Shown here piece after piece: positions 27,201-34,373 of a stretch of DNA of 64,000 nt (its first letter is position 1; each line of letters begins with the position of its first letter). A program made the translations under genes and the position numbers. The stretch covers positions 4,083,031 to 4,147,030 of the forward strand of contig CP016093.1 of assembly GCA_001664005.1 (NCBI GenBank), written 5' to 3'. This DNA comes from Rhizobiales bacterium NRL2 (GTDB lineage Bacteria > Pseudomonadota > Alphaproteobacteria > Minwuiales > Minwuiaceae). The notes under the pieces were generated by a model that had not been told where the DNA came from, did not search any database, and saw only the letters and a program-made list of their open reading frames with translations.

Positions 27201-27801
27201 CCTGTTCGGCCTTCTTCGGCTGTTCGGCCGGCTGGTTCGCCGCGCCGGCCTTCGCATCCTTGCCGGCGTCGACACCGTCATCGGCCTGTTCGATCTTCCG
27301 GGCCTTCTCTTCGGTCCGGGCATTCTTTCCGGCAGCCTCCGCGTCGCGGTCCTCGCCGTCCTTCTCCTCGGCGCGCTTGCGCTCCTCATCCTTGTCGCGG
27401 CCCTTGCCGCGCGCCTCGGGCGCGTCGTCCTCGTCGCGCTCGTCCTTGCGGGTCCGTTCGTCGTCCTTGTCGGCTACGCGTTCGCGGCCATCGCGATCCT
27501 TCCGACCCTCGCGGCCGTCCCCATCGCCGTCTTCGTCGCCGCGGCCCGGGTTCCTGCCGCGCTCGTGATCCTCGTCATCGTCGCGGTCGTCCTCGACCCG
27601 CTCCCGCCCGACGCCCTTGTCACGGCCGCGCACGATCTCGCCGCGGTCTTCGTCATCGCGGCCGCGGTTCTCTTCGCGCTCTTCCTCGGCCCGTCCCCGC
27701 TCGACGCCCTTGTCACGGCCGCGCACGATATCGCCGCGCTCGTCTTCGCGCCGATCATCGTCACGGCCGCCGCCGCGCTTGCCGGATGAGTTGCTGGCCA
27801 T
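24244..27801 (-). CDS. Large RTX protein with long, highly charged N-terminal region
   Basis: 1185 residues. The first about 235 are nearly all Arg, Asp, Glu, Lys and Gly, with a 31-residue internal duplication (IVRGRDKGV twice). Long arrays of calcium-binding nonapeptides follow, split near the middle by a non-repeat stretch (WFYLNGDEFGHEVITDF to MLAGEAMFFPG). The end is a non-repeat C-terminal domain finishing DGDRDLLILL, compatible with type I secretion. The ATG at 27801 has AGGAT upstream, and an earlier in-frame start was rejected for lack of one. It is transcribed toward the other RTX gene with a 192-base gap. Function unknown; a shared export route is likely. Confidence 0.86.
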   Translation of the reverse strand: MASNSSGKRGGGRDDDRREDERGDIVRGRDKGVERGRAEEEREENRGRDDEDRGEIVRGRDKGVGRERVEDDRDDDEDHERGRNPGRGDEDGDGDGREGRKDRDGRERVADKDDERTRKDERDEDDAPEARGKGRDKDEERKRAEEKDGEDRDAEAAGKNARTEEKARKIEQADDGVDAGKDAKAGAANQPAEQPKKAEQDKDPKKEKVADDGGDTLGGSDLFRGGDNVGDDTLFAERGGDTLEGGAGDDRPADDEQAGKGELQGEEKPVLLKVAEAEPKGFVGGETRDKLIGGEGSETFDFGGGNDYGRGGDGDDTLWGDDGDDILVGENGHDVIIGGLGADKLIGKDGDDSIEGGEANDDVRGGAGTDSLWGGDGDDLVRGEDGDDLVFGGAGFDKLRGDGGNDSIEGGDGTDWLFGHDGADVLTGGADDDTLRGGLDNDTVYGGAGHDVVRGGENDDRVEGGDGEDFLTGDAGNDTLLGQADDDKLVGNSGEDSLEGGDGNDDLRGGSDNDTLNAGAGNDQILAGVGDDIADGGEGDDTIHGEGGGDTLSGQAGIDRIFGGSGDDLIDGGDGDDTVAGGANADTVHGGAGADFVGGGTGDDQLFGGADGDEMNGGVGFDLIHGDEGDDTILGGANADTIFGGDGIDMINAGAGNDSIDGGEGMDLLIGGTGNDTMTGGGGDDWFYLNGDEFGHEVITDFQAGDLLDFSGTSFTRRDVQITESNGNTVITAGANSVTLLGVLPAMLAGEAMFFPGDGEAPDFSEIENAEGAQHGGDGKDKLYGGWNDDDTLVGLGGDDQLYGNGGENALFGGDGDDKLYGGNNADLLVGGAGKDKVYGGEGVNTIHGGDDDDELRGGNREDEIFGGAGDDKVYGSEGLNTLEGGDGDDKLYGGNAADTIRGGEGDDEIKGSEGENLLDGGAGNDTIDGGNAADTIQGGDGDDEINGSEGLNQLFGGAGSDTLEGRNAADFLDGGDGDDRLIGGEGQNTLLGGAGGDFLETRNGNDSLDGGAGDDTLIAGNGNDTVIGGSGNDSLTADHGNDYFDGGEGDDTLSAGGGNDTLIGGAGNDFLDGGDGEDLYIFRRDESGSNDDVISDRKWNNNTLELHDSEGDLDLDEVAFRDNGDGTWTAAFADGGGTITFDPSVVAEINLMDGLGEVGSSLRYDSRGETYEVIDGDRDLLILL
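27609..27738 (-). repeat. Direct 37-base repeat inside the charged region of the second RTX gene
   Basis: Positions 27609-27645 and 27702-27738 are the same 37 bases with one mismatch, 93 bases apart. This is a 31-codon unit duplicated in frame. It encodes the repeated IVRGRDKGV core. Its low divergence suggests a recent duplication. Confidence 0.85.
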
Positions 27802-27952
27802 GATATCCTGTACCAATTCGAAACAGTCGAAGCCCGAATCCGGACCGGTTGCGCCACCCTGAGGCGTCCCGGGGCCATGCTGCGGCCCGAACACGAATAT
27901 ACTGGCAAGATACGGGCCGGTCTGCTGTCCGTCAGCCGGCGAACATCACATC

Positions 27953-28492
27953 TCAGCGTTCGAGGTTGATCCGGCTCTTGCCGTCGGCCTCGATCTCGAC
28001 ATCGAAGGTGTTCAGCAACCGCGAGACCATCATGTAGAAACCGATCGCCATGGTGAGTTCCACCAGGCCCTGGTGACTGAGCTTCGCCCTGAGCGGTTCG
28101 AAGGTCGCGTCGGAAGCGCGGACATTGTTCACCACGTCGTCGGTGTAGGCGAGGATCAGTTCCTCGTCCGCATCGAAGGCGTCGGTTTCCGGCCATCGGC
28201 CCACGGCAGCGATCTTCTCCTCGGGGCCGCCGACGGCGCGGGCCAGCGCCTCGTGCTGGAAGATCTCGTAGGGCGCGTTCGACAGGTGACCGACCCTGAG
28301 GATCGCGAGTTCCAGCCACCACTTGTCGATGTCTGATTTCCTGAGCAACGCGTCCGAAAAGGACACGAAACGCCGGAACTCGGGCGCCGCGTGCGCCAGC
28401 ATGCGCATGACGTTGATGGGCGGCACCTTGGCGAGCAGGGCGGCGACGTCCTCCGGCGCCTCGGCCGGATCGACATAGGGAATACGGGCCAT
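27953..28492 (-). CDS. Carboxymuconolactone decarboxylase family protein lacking the redox cysteines
   Basis: 179 residues of the CMD/AhpD fold, recognisable from WWLELAILRVGHLSNAPYEIFQHEALARAVG and VVNNVRASDATFEPLRAKLS. At the site where AhpD-like members have CxxC, this protein has SNAPYE, so no thiol peroxidase chemistry is expected, although the following histidine (QHEALA) is kept. It may be a decarboxylase-like or degradative enzyme. It follows the enoyl-CoA hydratase gene after two bases, hinting at a shared catabolic step. The substrate is unknown. Confidence 0.85.
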   Translation of the reverse strand: MARIPYVDPAEAPEDVAALLAKVPPINVMRMLAHAAPEFRRFVSFSDALLRKSDIDKWWLELAILRVGHLSNAPYEIFQHEALARAVGGPEEKIAAVGRWPETDAFDADEELILAYTDDVVNNVRASDATFEPLRAKLSHQGLVELTMAIGFYMMVSRLLNTFDVEIEADGKSRINLER

Positions 28493-28494
28493 CT

Positions 28495-29286
28495 CTATTT
28501 ACCCGTGAAGTTGGGACGCCGCTTCTCGCGGAAGGCGTTGACCGCTTCCTGGTGATCGTCGGTCAGGTTGCTCATCAGCTCATAGGAGATCGAAGTGTCC
28601 ATGATGGAATGGGCGAGTTGCTTGAGTCCGATATTGACCGAGACCTTGGTCCATCGGATGGCCTTGGAGGCGCCGCCGGCCAGCCGCTTCGCCATCTTGT
28701 CGACCTCGGCGTCCAGCGCGTCCGCGGCGACTGCGTGGTTGACCAGACCCATGCCGGCGGCCTCGGCCGCGCCCACCAGCTTGCCGGTCATGAGATATTC
28801 CTTGGCCCGGGCATAGCCGATGAGCTGCGGCCAGATCACCGCGCCGCCGTCGCCGGCCACCAGGCCCACCGAGACGTGCGGATCACCGATCCGCGCCGTG
28901 TCGGCGGCAATGACGATGTCGCAGAACAGGGCGATCGTCGCGCCGAGACCGACGGCGTCGCCGTTGAGGCGGCAGATGATCGGCTTCTCCAGGTCCAGCA
29001 GGCCGAAGACGATCTGCTTGGCTTCGTAGGCGGTGGTCTCGAAGCCCGCGGGCTCGTCGATCCCCTCCTGCATCCAGTCGATGTCGCCGCCGGCGCAGAA
29101 CGCCTTGCCGGCGCCCGTGAGCACGACGATCTCCGCCTCGTCGCGCTGCAGGTCGTAGAACAGCGTGCTCAGTTCCGTGTGCAGCCGGGCGTTGACGGCG
29201 TTGAGCACGTCGGGACGGTTGAGCGTCACCGTCAGGATCTTGCCGTCACGGCTGAACGAAATGCATTCGTAGTCGTCATAGGTCAT
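28495..29286 (-). CDS. Enoyl-CoA hydratase/isomerase family protein
   Basis: 263 residues, crotonase fold. Oxyanion-hole regions are FCAGGDIDWMQEG and RLNGDAVGLGATIALFCD. At the usual catalytic-glutamate positions it has DPHVSVGLVAGDGG, so one of the two glutamates is replaced and the exact reaction is uncertain. The ATG at 29286 starts MTYDDYECI. It is coupled to the downstream CMD-like gene and diverges from the Tam-like gene, with 73 bases between starts. Confidence 0.92.
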   Translation of the reverse strand: MTYDDYECISFSRDGKILTVTLNRPDVLNAVNARLHTELSTLFYDLQRDEAEIVVLTGAGKAFCAGGDIDWMQEGIDEPAGFETTAYEAKQIVFGLLDLEKPIICRLNGDAVGLGATIALFCDIVIAADTARIGDPHVSVGLVAGDGGAVIWPQLIGYARAKEYLMTGKLVGAAEAAGMGLVNHAVAADALDAEVDKMAKRLAGGASKAIRWTKVSVNIGLKQLAHSIMDTSISYELMSNLTDDHQEAVNAFREKRRPNFTGK

Positions 29287-29359
29287 GATGCGGCCCCTCC
29301 CCCGAGCCATGCCGGATTATCGGGACCGCCCGCGACAGCGTCAATCGAAGGAGCCCCTG

Positions 29360-30154
29360 ATGGCCGCCAACGCCTGGAACCCGGACCAGTACATGAAGGG
29401 CGCCATGGGCGATCTGCGCACGCGGCCGGCGCTCGACCTGCTGGCGCGTATCCCGGTCGGGGAAGCGCGGCTGGTCTACGACCTCGGCTGCGGCCCGGGC
29501 AATTCGACCGCGCCGCTGAAGGCCCGCTGGCCCGAAGCCCGCGTGATCGGCGTGGACAACAGCGAAGCCATGCTGGAGAAGGCGCGGACCAACCATCCCG
29601 GTCTGGAGTTCCAGCCTGGCGACATCGCCGAATGGAAGCCGGACGAACCCGCGGACGTGATCTTCGCCAACGCCTCGATCCATTGGGTGGCCGACCATGA
29701 GGGCCTGTTCCGGCGGTTGCTGGCGGCGCTCCGGCCCGGCGGCGTCGTGGCGATACAGCAGCCCAACAACTTCGAGGCGCCGTCCCACACGCTGATCGGA
29801 GAGATCGCGGCGCAGGCCCCGTACCGGGAGCGGTTGCTCAACAGGCTGGTCGGCGACTTCGTGCAGGCGCCGGCCTTCTATCACGGCCTGCTCAGGGCGG
29901 ACTGCAACCATGTCGATATCTGGGAGACGGTCTACCAGCAGGCGCTGACCGGCGAGGATCCGGTGTTCGAGTGGGTGCGCGGCACGGCGCTGCTGCCCGT
30001 GGAGCGCCACCTCGACCCGCTCGACTTCGACGACTTCGTCAAGCTCTACAGGAAGCGGCTGCGCGAGGCCTATCCGATGGCGGCGGACGGGATCACGCTG
30101 TTTCCGTTCCGCCGCATGTTCATCATCGGCCGGCTGGCGGGGGACGCGACTTAA
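29360..30154 (+). CDS. tam: Trans-aconitate 2-methyltransferase-like SAM methyltransferase
   Basis: 264 residues. Motif I is YDLGCGPGNSTAPL, followed by ARVIGVDNSEAML. The region FANASIHWVADHEGLFRRLL and the end ITLFPFRRMFIIGRL match Tam, which methylates trans-aconitate, an inhibitor formed from the citric-acid-cycle intermediate cis-aconitate. The ATG at 29360 was preferred over one at 29285 because AAGGAG lies six bases before it. Trans-aconitate as substrate is inferred from similarity only. Confidence 0.9.
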   Translation: MAANAWNPDQYMKGAMGDLRTRPALDLLARIPVGEARLVYDLGCGPGNSTAPLKARWPEARVIGVDNSEAMLEKARTNHPGLEFQPGDIAEWKPDEPADVIFANASIHWVADHEGLFRRLLAALRPGGVVAIQQPNNFEAPSHTLIGEIAAQAPYRERLLNRLVGDFVQAPAFYHGLLRADCNHVDIWETVYQQALTGEDPVFEWVRGTALLPVERHLDPLDFDDFVKLYRKRLREAYPMAADGITLFPFRRMFIIGRLAGDAT

Positions 30155-30216
30155 GACTTCCTTCAACCCCGCATCCGAAGCTGCCGCGGAACGACAGACA
30201 GTTTCGGAGCCATGTC

Positions 30217-30561
30217 ATGGAACAGAAACCGGGACCCGGCGTTTCCCTGCTCGCGCGCTGGCGGGACCGCACCCGGACATCGCCCAGGTGGCCCGCCCGC
30301 GCCGAGGTCCGCGTCGGCGGCGCGGATGGCGGCGACACGCAGAGCGCCAATGCGGTCGATATCTCACGGGGCGGCATGCTGCTGGCTCCGGCGATCGCCG
30401 CGGCCGAGGGCGACCGCGTGTTCGTCGACGCGGCGCCCTGCCTGCAGCGCGTGGCCGCACGGGTGGTCTTTCAGGGCGAACACGGTACCGGGCTGCAGTT
30501 CGACAGCCCCATCCATGAGGACGACATCTTCCTGCTGACCGGGCCGGCGCTCGCCGGCTGA
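30217..30561 (+). CDS. PilZ-like domain protein
   Basis: 114 residues with a short basic N-terminus and one PilZ-like domain. The D/N-x-S-x-x-G motif is present in AVDISRGGML, and the domain closes with HGTGLQFDSP. The upstream arginine motif (RxxxR) that binds cyclic di-GMP is only partly matched in WPARAEVRVGG, so ligand binding is doubtful. The ATG at 30217 follows CGGAG. It stands 62 bases after the tam gene and before a long gap, so it may be the end of that transcript. Confidence 0.75.
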   Translation: MEQKPGPGVSLLARWRDRTRTSPRWPARAEVRVGGADGGDTQSANAVDISRGGMLLAPAIAAAEGDRVFVDAAPCLQRVAARVVFQGEHGTGLQFDSPIHEDDIFLLTGPALAG

Positions 30562-30604
30562 CGATACCGCGTCCGGCGCGCTGGCTGCGCCTGGCGTCCT
30601 GCAT

Positions 30605-30705
30605 GTTCAATTTCTACACGAAAATTATGTGATTAATAATATATATCCCTTTCTGCGTAATAATTTTATTGACTTACAGTTCGAGATAACGAATTTTCGT
30701 CCATG
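30605..30705. other. AT-rich patch upstream of the SAM-II riboswitch
   Basis: About 100 bases here are strikingly AT-rich (runs such as TTAATAATATATAT and AATTTTATTGAC) in a GC-rich window. It lies in a 448-base gene-free gap (30562-31009) ahead of the sulfur operon, where its promoter must be. TTGACT at 30669 resembles a -35 element, but no well-spaced -10 is seen. The bases from 30706 to 30787 show no recognised feature. Confidence 0.5.
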
Positions 30706-30787
30706 TCGAACACGGCGCGATATCCTGGCGGCGAGCCCCGCGGCAACCGAAGGGCAGACCCCGGAACAGCGCGAAGGACGACGGACT

Positions 30788-30859
30788 GGTCCGACCGGAA
30801 ACCGGACCCGCGGCATTTGATTGGGCAGCTTGCACCGCGTCACCAACAGCTAAAGCGCC
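30788..30859 (+). ncRNA. SAM-II riboswitch aptamer (with a preceding hairpin)
   Basis: The SAM-II class senses S-adenosylmethionine through an H-type pseudoknot. Here P1 is CGCGG (30809-30813) with CCGCG (30835-30839). The loop contains ATTTGA and GCTTGCA. The pseudoknot helix forms between GGCAGCTTGC (30824-30833) and GCTAAAGCGCC (30849-30859), with bulges at the positions expected for the class. The invariant TTGCA and AGCTAAA of known SAM-II RNAs are exact. A hairpin GGTCCG/CGGACC (30788-30808) abuts P1. It sits 50 bases before a leader ORF ahead of cysG-cysI-cysH-metZ, fitting SAM feedback on sulfur assimilation. Assignment by eye; a covariance search was not run. Confidence 0.85.
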
Positions 30860-30899
30860 ACGGAGCTTTCTCCGTGGGCCCGGAACAGAGCCACGGAGG
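30858..30899 (+). promoter_or_regulatory. Expression platform: alternative hairpins over the leader-ORF ribosome-binding site
   Basis: Three short arms follow the aptamer. Arm A is CCACGGAG (30858-30865), arm B is CTCCGTGG (30870-30877) and arm C is CCACGGAG (30891-30898). A and C are identical and both are perfect complements of B. C contains the GGAGG that serves the leader ORF. A shares its first two bases with the riboswitch pseudoknot. So A:B pairing leaves the ribosome site free, while B:C pairing hides it. The likely logic, SAM-bound aptamer favouring B:C, is inference. Confidence 0.7.
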
Positions 30900-30906
30900 T
30901 CACGCC

Positions 30907-30999
30907 ATGACGGCGCAGCCCATTGCAGAACCGCATTCCGCCGGCCACAGGCGTGCGCATTTCTTCAGCGCTTCCAGCCACTTGAGCCTTTTCCTATAG
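30907..30999 (+). CDS. 30-codon leader ORF between the SAM-II riboswitch and cysG
   Basis: It reads MTAQPIAEPHSAGHRRAHFF and ends LSLFL. GGAGG (30895-30899) lies seven bases before the ATG. The TAG stop (30997-30999) is the first half of the TAGGAG ribosome-binding site of cysG, whose ATG follows at 31010, so a ribosome finishing the leader is placed at cysG. The peptide has five histidines and no cysteine or internal methionine, so it is not an obvious amino-acid attenuator. It may work only by coupling, or the peptide may matter. No homologue is known to me. Confidence 0.6.
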   Translation: MTAQPIAEPHSAGHRRAHFFSASSHLSLFL

Positions 31000-31009
31000 G
31001 AGCGGCGTC

Positions 31010-32410
31010 ATGCAGGCATTTCCGATCTTCCTGAAACTCACGGGCCGCAAGGTTCTCGTCGTCGGCGGCGGCGAGGCCGCGATGGCCAAGACGCGGCTGC
31101 TGCTGGACGCCGGCGCCGCGGTCACGGTGGTAACGCCGCAGCCGGACGCGACCCTCTCGGCCTGGGCGGCCGAGGACGTGATCGCGGTGCACCGCCGGGA
31201 ATTCCACAGTCAGGATCTGGAAGAGGCGGCATTTGTCATTTCCGCTACGGATGACGAGGCCGCCGACCGGATCGTCTCCGACGCGGCCCGCATCGCCGGC
31301 GTGACCGTGAACGTGGTCGACCGGCCGGCCCTGTCGGACTTCACCATGCCCGCGATCGTCGACCGCGCCCCTGTCACCGTGGCCATCTCGACCGGCGGCG
31401 CGGCGCCTGCGCTGGCCCGCCAGGTGCGCGGCATCATCGAAACCGCCCTGCCGCGAAATCTTGGCAGCCTCGCCGGCTTCGTGGGCCGCTTCAGGGGCGC
31501 CGTGAAGGCTGTGCTGCCCACGGCCCGCCAGCGCCGCAAGTTCTGGGACCGGTTCCTCGACGGCCCGGTGGCGCGTCAGGTGCTGCGCGGCGAGGAACAC
31601 GGGGCCAGCCAGGACATGCTGGCGCTGATCAACCGTGCTGCGGCCGGCGAGATCATCGGCCGCGTGGCCATCGTCGGCGGCGGCCCGGGGGACCCGGAAC
31701 TGCTGACCCGCAAGGCCCATCGCCTGCTGCAGCAGGCCGACGTCATCGTCCATGACCGGCTGGTCAGCGACGAGGTGCTGGACCTCGCCCGCCGCGACGC
31801 CCGCCGCGTCTATGCCGGCAAGTCGCGCGACGCACATTTCCGGAGCCAGGACGAGATCAACCGCATCCTGCTGGACGAGGCCCGCGCCGGGCATCTCGTG
31901 GTCCGGCTGAAGGGCGGGGATCCCTTCGTCTTCGGCCGCGGCGGCGAGGAAGCCGACTTCCTGAAGCGCCACGGCGTCGAAGTCGAGATCGTGCCCGGCA
32001 TCACCGCCGCCACCGGCTGCGCCGCAGCCGCCGGCTTCCCGCTGACCCATCGCGACAAGGCCAGCGCCGTCACCTTCCTGTCCGGCCAGGGCAAGGCGGG
32101 TGGCGAGCCGGACCTGGACTGGCGCCTGCTGGCCAGCGCTCGCCACACGCTGGCGGTCTACATGGGCGTCGATACGGCCCGCGCCTCCAGCCAGGCCCTG
32201 ATCGATCACGGCCGCGACCCGGCGACCCCGGTTGCGGTGATCGAGAACGGCACCCTGCCCGGCCAGCGCGTGGTCTATGGCCGGCTGGACGACCTGCCCG
32301 ACCTGCTGGTCCGGGAAGCGGTCGCCTCGCCCGCCCTGATCGTCATCGGCGAAGTCGCCGGCGACACCCTTGCCGCCACCGCCAGCGAGCGGCTGGCCCT
32401 CGCCCTCTGA
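31010..32410 (+). CDS. cysG: Siroheme synthase
   Basis: 466 residues, a fusion. The N-terminal part (about 1-210) is precorrin-2 dehydrogenase/ferrochelatase with the NAD motif KVLVVGGGEAA. The C-terminal part (from about 217) is a SUMT domain with VAIVGGGPGDPELLT, KGGDPFVFGRGGEEA and PGITAATGCAAAAG. It turns uroporphyrinogen III into siroheme, the prosthetic group of the sulfite reductase encoded two genes on. It is the first enzyme gene of the operon. Its ribosome-binding site, TAGGAG, overlaps the leader ORF stop. Confidence 0.97.
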   Translation: MQAFPIFLKLTGRKVLVVGGGEAAMAKTRLLLDAGAAVTVVTPQPDATLSAWAAEDVIAVHRREFHSQDLEEAAFVISATDDEAADRIVSDAARIAGVTVNVVDRPALSDFTMPAIVDRAPVTVAISTGGAAPALARQVRGIIETALPRNLGSLAGFVGRFRGAVKAVLPTARQRRKFWDRFLDGPVARQVLRGEEHGASQDMLALINRAAAGEIIGRVAIVGGGPGDPELLTRKAHRLLQQADVIVHDRLVSDEVLDLARRDARRVYAGKSRDAHFRSQDEINRILLDEARAGHLVVRLKGGDPFVFGRGGEEADFLKRHGVEVEIVPGITAATGCAAAAGFPLTHRDKASAVTFLSGQGKAGGEPDLDWRLLASARHTLAVYMGVDTARASSQALIDHGRDPATPVAVIENGTLPGQRVVYGRLDDLPDLLVREAVASPALIVIGEVAGDTLAATASERLALAL

Positions 32411-32426
32411 GTCGCGGAGAGACACC

Positions 32427-32708
32427 ATGAGCCTCAACGTCATCACCGCCAACCGCCTGAACGACGGCGTCGTCATCTTCCTGACGGGGACCGGCTGGTC
32501 CACGGATCTGCAACAGGCCGAGACAGCCGAAGGCAAGGAGGCCACGGCCGCCCTGCTGACCCGCGCCGAAGCCGAGCCGGGCGTCGCTGTCGGTCCCTAC
32601 GAGATCGCCGTCGAACGGATCGGCGAAGAACTGCACCCGCTGCGCTACCGCGAGCGGCTGCGCATGAGCGGTCCGTCCGTCGACTACCTGAAGCCCCAGG
32701 CCGCGTGA
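32427..32708 (+). CDS. DUF2849 domain-containing protein
   Basis: 93 residues; the family is known from its constant position next to sulfite reductase genes in Alphaproteobacteria. It starts MSLNVITANRLNDGVVIFL, with a later GPYEIAVERIGEELHPLRYRE-type stretch, and has no cysteines that could bind a metal. A role as a small accessory or electron-transfer partner of CysI is a guess from position only. It lies 16 bases after cysG and nine before cysI. Confidence 0.88.
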   Translation: MSLNVITANRLNDGVVIFLTGTGWSTDLQQAETAEGKEATAALLTRAEAEPGVAVGPYEIAVERIGEELHPLRYRERLRMSGPSVDYLKPQAA

Positions 32709-32717
32709 GGTAGAGCA

Positions 32718-34373
32718 ATGTACGCCTATGACGCCATCGACCGCGAACTCGTCGAGACCCGTGTGGCCGAGTTCCGCGATCAGGTCGCCCGCCGGGTTTC
32801 CGGCGAACTGACCGAAGAGCAGTTCCGCCCGCTGAGGCTGATGAACGGCCTCTACCTGCAGCTTCACGCCTACATGCTGCGGGTCGCCGTGCCCTATGGC
32901 GTGCTGTCGTCGACGCAGATGCGCAAGCTGGCGCATATCGCGCGCCGCTATGACCGTGGCTACGGCCATTTCACCACGCGTCAGAACATCCAGTACAACT
33001 GGCCGAAGCTGGAAGAGACGCCGGACATCCTGGCCGAGCTGGCCGAGGTGGAGATGCACGCCATCCAGACCTCCGGCAACTGCATCCGCAACACCACCGC
33101 CGACCAGTTCGCCGGGGCGGCCGCCGACGAGGTCGACGACCCCCGCATCTGGTCGGAGATCATCCGCCAGTGGTCGACCTTCCATCCCGAGTTCTCGTTC
33201 CTGCCGCGCAAGTTCAAGATCGCGGTGACCGGCGCGCAGAAGGACCGCGCGGCGATCAAGGTGCACGACATCGGCATCGTCATCGTCCGCAACGACGCCG
33301 GCGAGTTGGGCTTCCAGATGTGGGCCGGCGGCGGCCAGGGACGGACGCCGATGATCGCGAAGCTGATCCGCGGCTTCGTCGCCGAGCGCGACCTGCTCAG
33401 CTATCTCGAGGCCATGCTGCGCGTCTACAACCGCCATGGCCGGCGCGACAACAAGTACAAGGCGCGCATCAAGATCCTGGTGCACGAGCTGGGCGCCGAC
33501 GAATACGCCCGCCAGGTAGAGGCCGAGTGGGCGCGGATCCGCGAGGGCGTGCTGTCCCTGCCCCAGGCCGAGATCGACCGCATCCGTGCCGCCTTCGGCG
33601 AACCGCCCTTCGAGCGTTTCGAGGGCGACTCCCGGACCTTCCATGGGAAGCAGTTCGAGGACCGGGGCTTCCAGCGCTGGGTCCGCTCCAACGTCAAGCC
33701 GCACAAGAAGCCGGGCTATGCCATCGCCAACATCTCGCTGAAGCCTGTCGGCGGCATCCCCGGCGACGCCACCGCCGACCAGATGGACGCCGTGGCCGAT
33801 TTCGCGGACCGCTGGTCCTTCGGCGAGGTGCGCGTCGCCCACGAACAGAACCTGGTGCTGCCGCACGTCCGCCAGGACGACCTCTACGACCTCTGGCTGG
33901 CGCTGGGCGCAGTGGACCTGGACACGCCGAACATCGGCCTGCTGGGCGACATCATCGCCTGCCCCGGCCTGGACTACTGCAGTCTCGCCAACGCCCGCTC
34001 GATCCCGCTCTCCCAGGCGCTGTCGGAGCGCTTCGGCGACCTGGACCGGCTGCACGACATCGGCGAGATCAGCCTGAACATCTCCGGCTGCATCAACGCC
34101 TGCGGCCACCATCACGTCGGCAATATCGGCATCCTCGGCGTCGACAAGAAGGGCGAGGAATTCTACCAGATCACCCTCGGCGGCCGCGCCGACGAGGACG
34201 CTGCAGTCGGCAAGATTGTCGGCCGGGCCTTCGACGCCCACGAGACCGTCGACGCCGTCGAAACCATCATCGAGACCTATGTCGCCCAACGCCGGGGCGG
34301 TGAGCGTTTCATCGACACGCTCGAGCGTACCGGCCCCGCACCGTTCAAGGAGGCTCTCTATGGCGCTGATTAA
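32718..34373 (+). CDS. cysI: Sulfite reductase, siroheme/[4Fe-4S] hemoprotein
   Basis: 551 residues of the nitrite/sulfite reductase family. The cluster ligands are CPGLDYC and, about 40 residues later, SGCINACGHHH. The siroheme-binding arginines lie in YGHFTTRQNIQYNWP. It reduces sulfite to sulfide with six electrons. No cysJ flavoprotein is present, so it probably takes electrons from ferredoxin or another partner. The neighbours (siroheme synthase, APS/PAPS reductase, sulfhydrylase) make sulfite rather than nitrite the substrate. It overlaps the DUF934 gene by 14 bases. Confidence 0.94.
   Translation: MYAYDAIDRELVETRVAEFRDQVARRVSGELTEEQFRPLRLMNGLYLQLHAYMLRVAVPYGVLSSTQMRKLAHIARRYDRGYGHFTTRQNIQYNWPKLEETPDILAELAEVEMHAIQTSGNCIRNTTADQFAGAAADEVDDPRIWSEIIRQWSTFHPEFSFLPRKFKIAVTGAQKDRAAIKVHDIGIVIVRNDAGELGFQMWAGGGQGRTPMIAKLIRGFVAERDLLSYLEAMLRVYNRHGRRDNKYKARIKILVHELGADEYARQVEAEWARIREGVLSLPQAEIDRIRAAFGEPPFERFEGDSRTFHGKQFEDRGFQRWVRSNVKPHKKPGYAIANISLKPVGGIPGDATADQMDAVADFADRWSFGEVRVAHEQNLVLPHVRQDDLYDLWLALGAVDLDTPNIGLLGDIIACPGLDYCSLANARSIPLSQALSERFGDLDRLHDIGEISLNISGCINACGHHHVGNIGILGVDKKGEEFYQITLGGRADEDAAVGKIVGRAFDAHETVDAVETIIETYVAQRRGGERFIDTLERTGPAPFKEALYGAD

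Noticed and set aside
20236-27789. A plus-strand open frame of about 2500 codons opposite both RTX genes, rich in Val, Ala and Ile.
   Set aside because: It spans two separate minus-strand genes and their gap. Its repeats mirror the RTX nonapeptide codons (GGC GGC GAC GAC), so openness is a by-product of composition. No ribosome site or known domain.
20248-27801. Dense short DNA repeats resembling a CRISPR array or satellite.
   Set aside because: The period follows codons for calcium-binding nonapeptides and there are no constant repeats with unique spacers.
30703-30999. A longer open frame (from ATG 30703) covering the riboswitch and leader ORF in one reading.
   Set aside because: It lacks a ribosome site and would be translated through the aptamer. 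The ATG at 30907 with GGAGG is far better.
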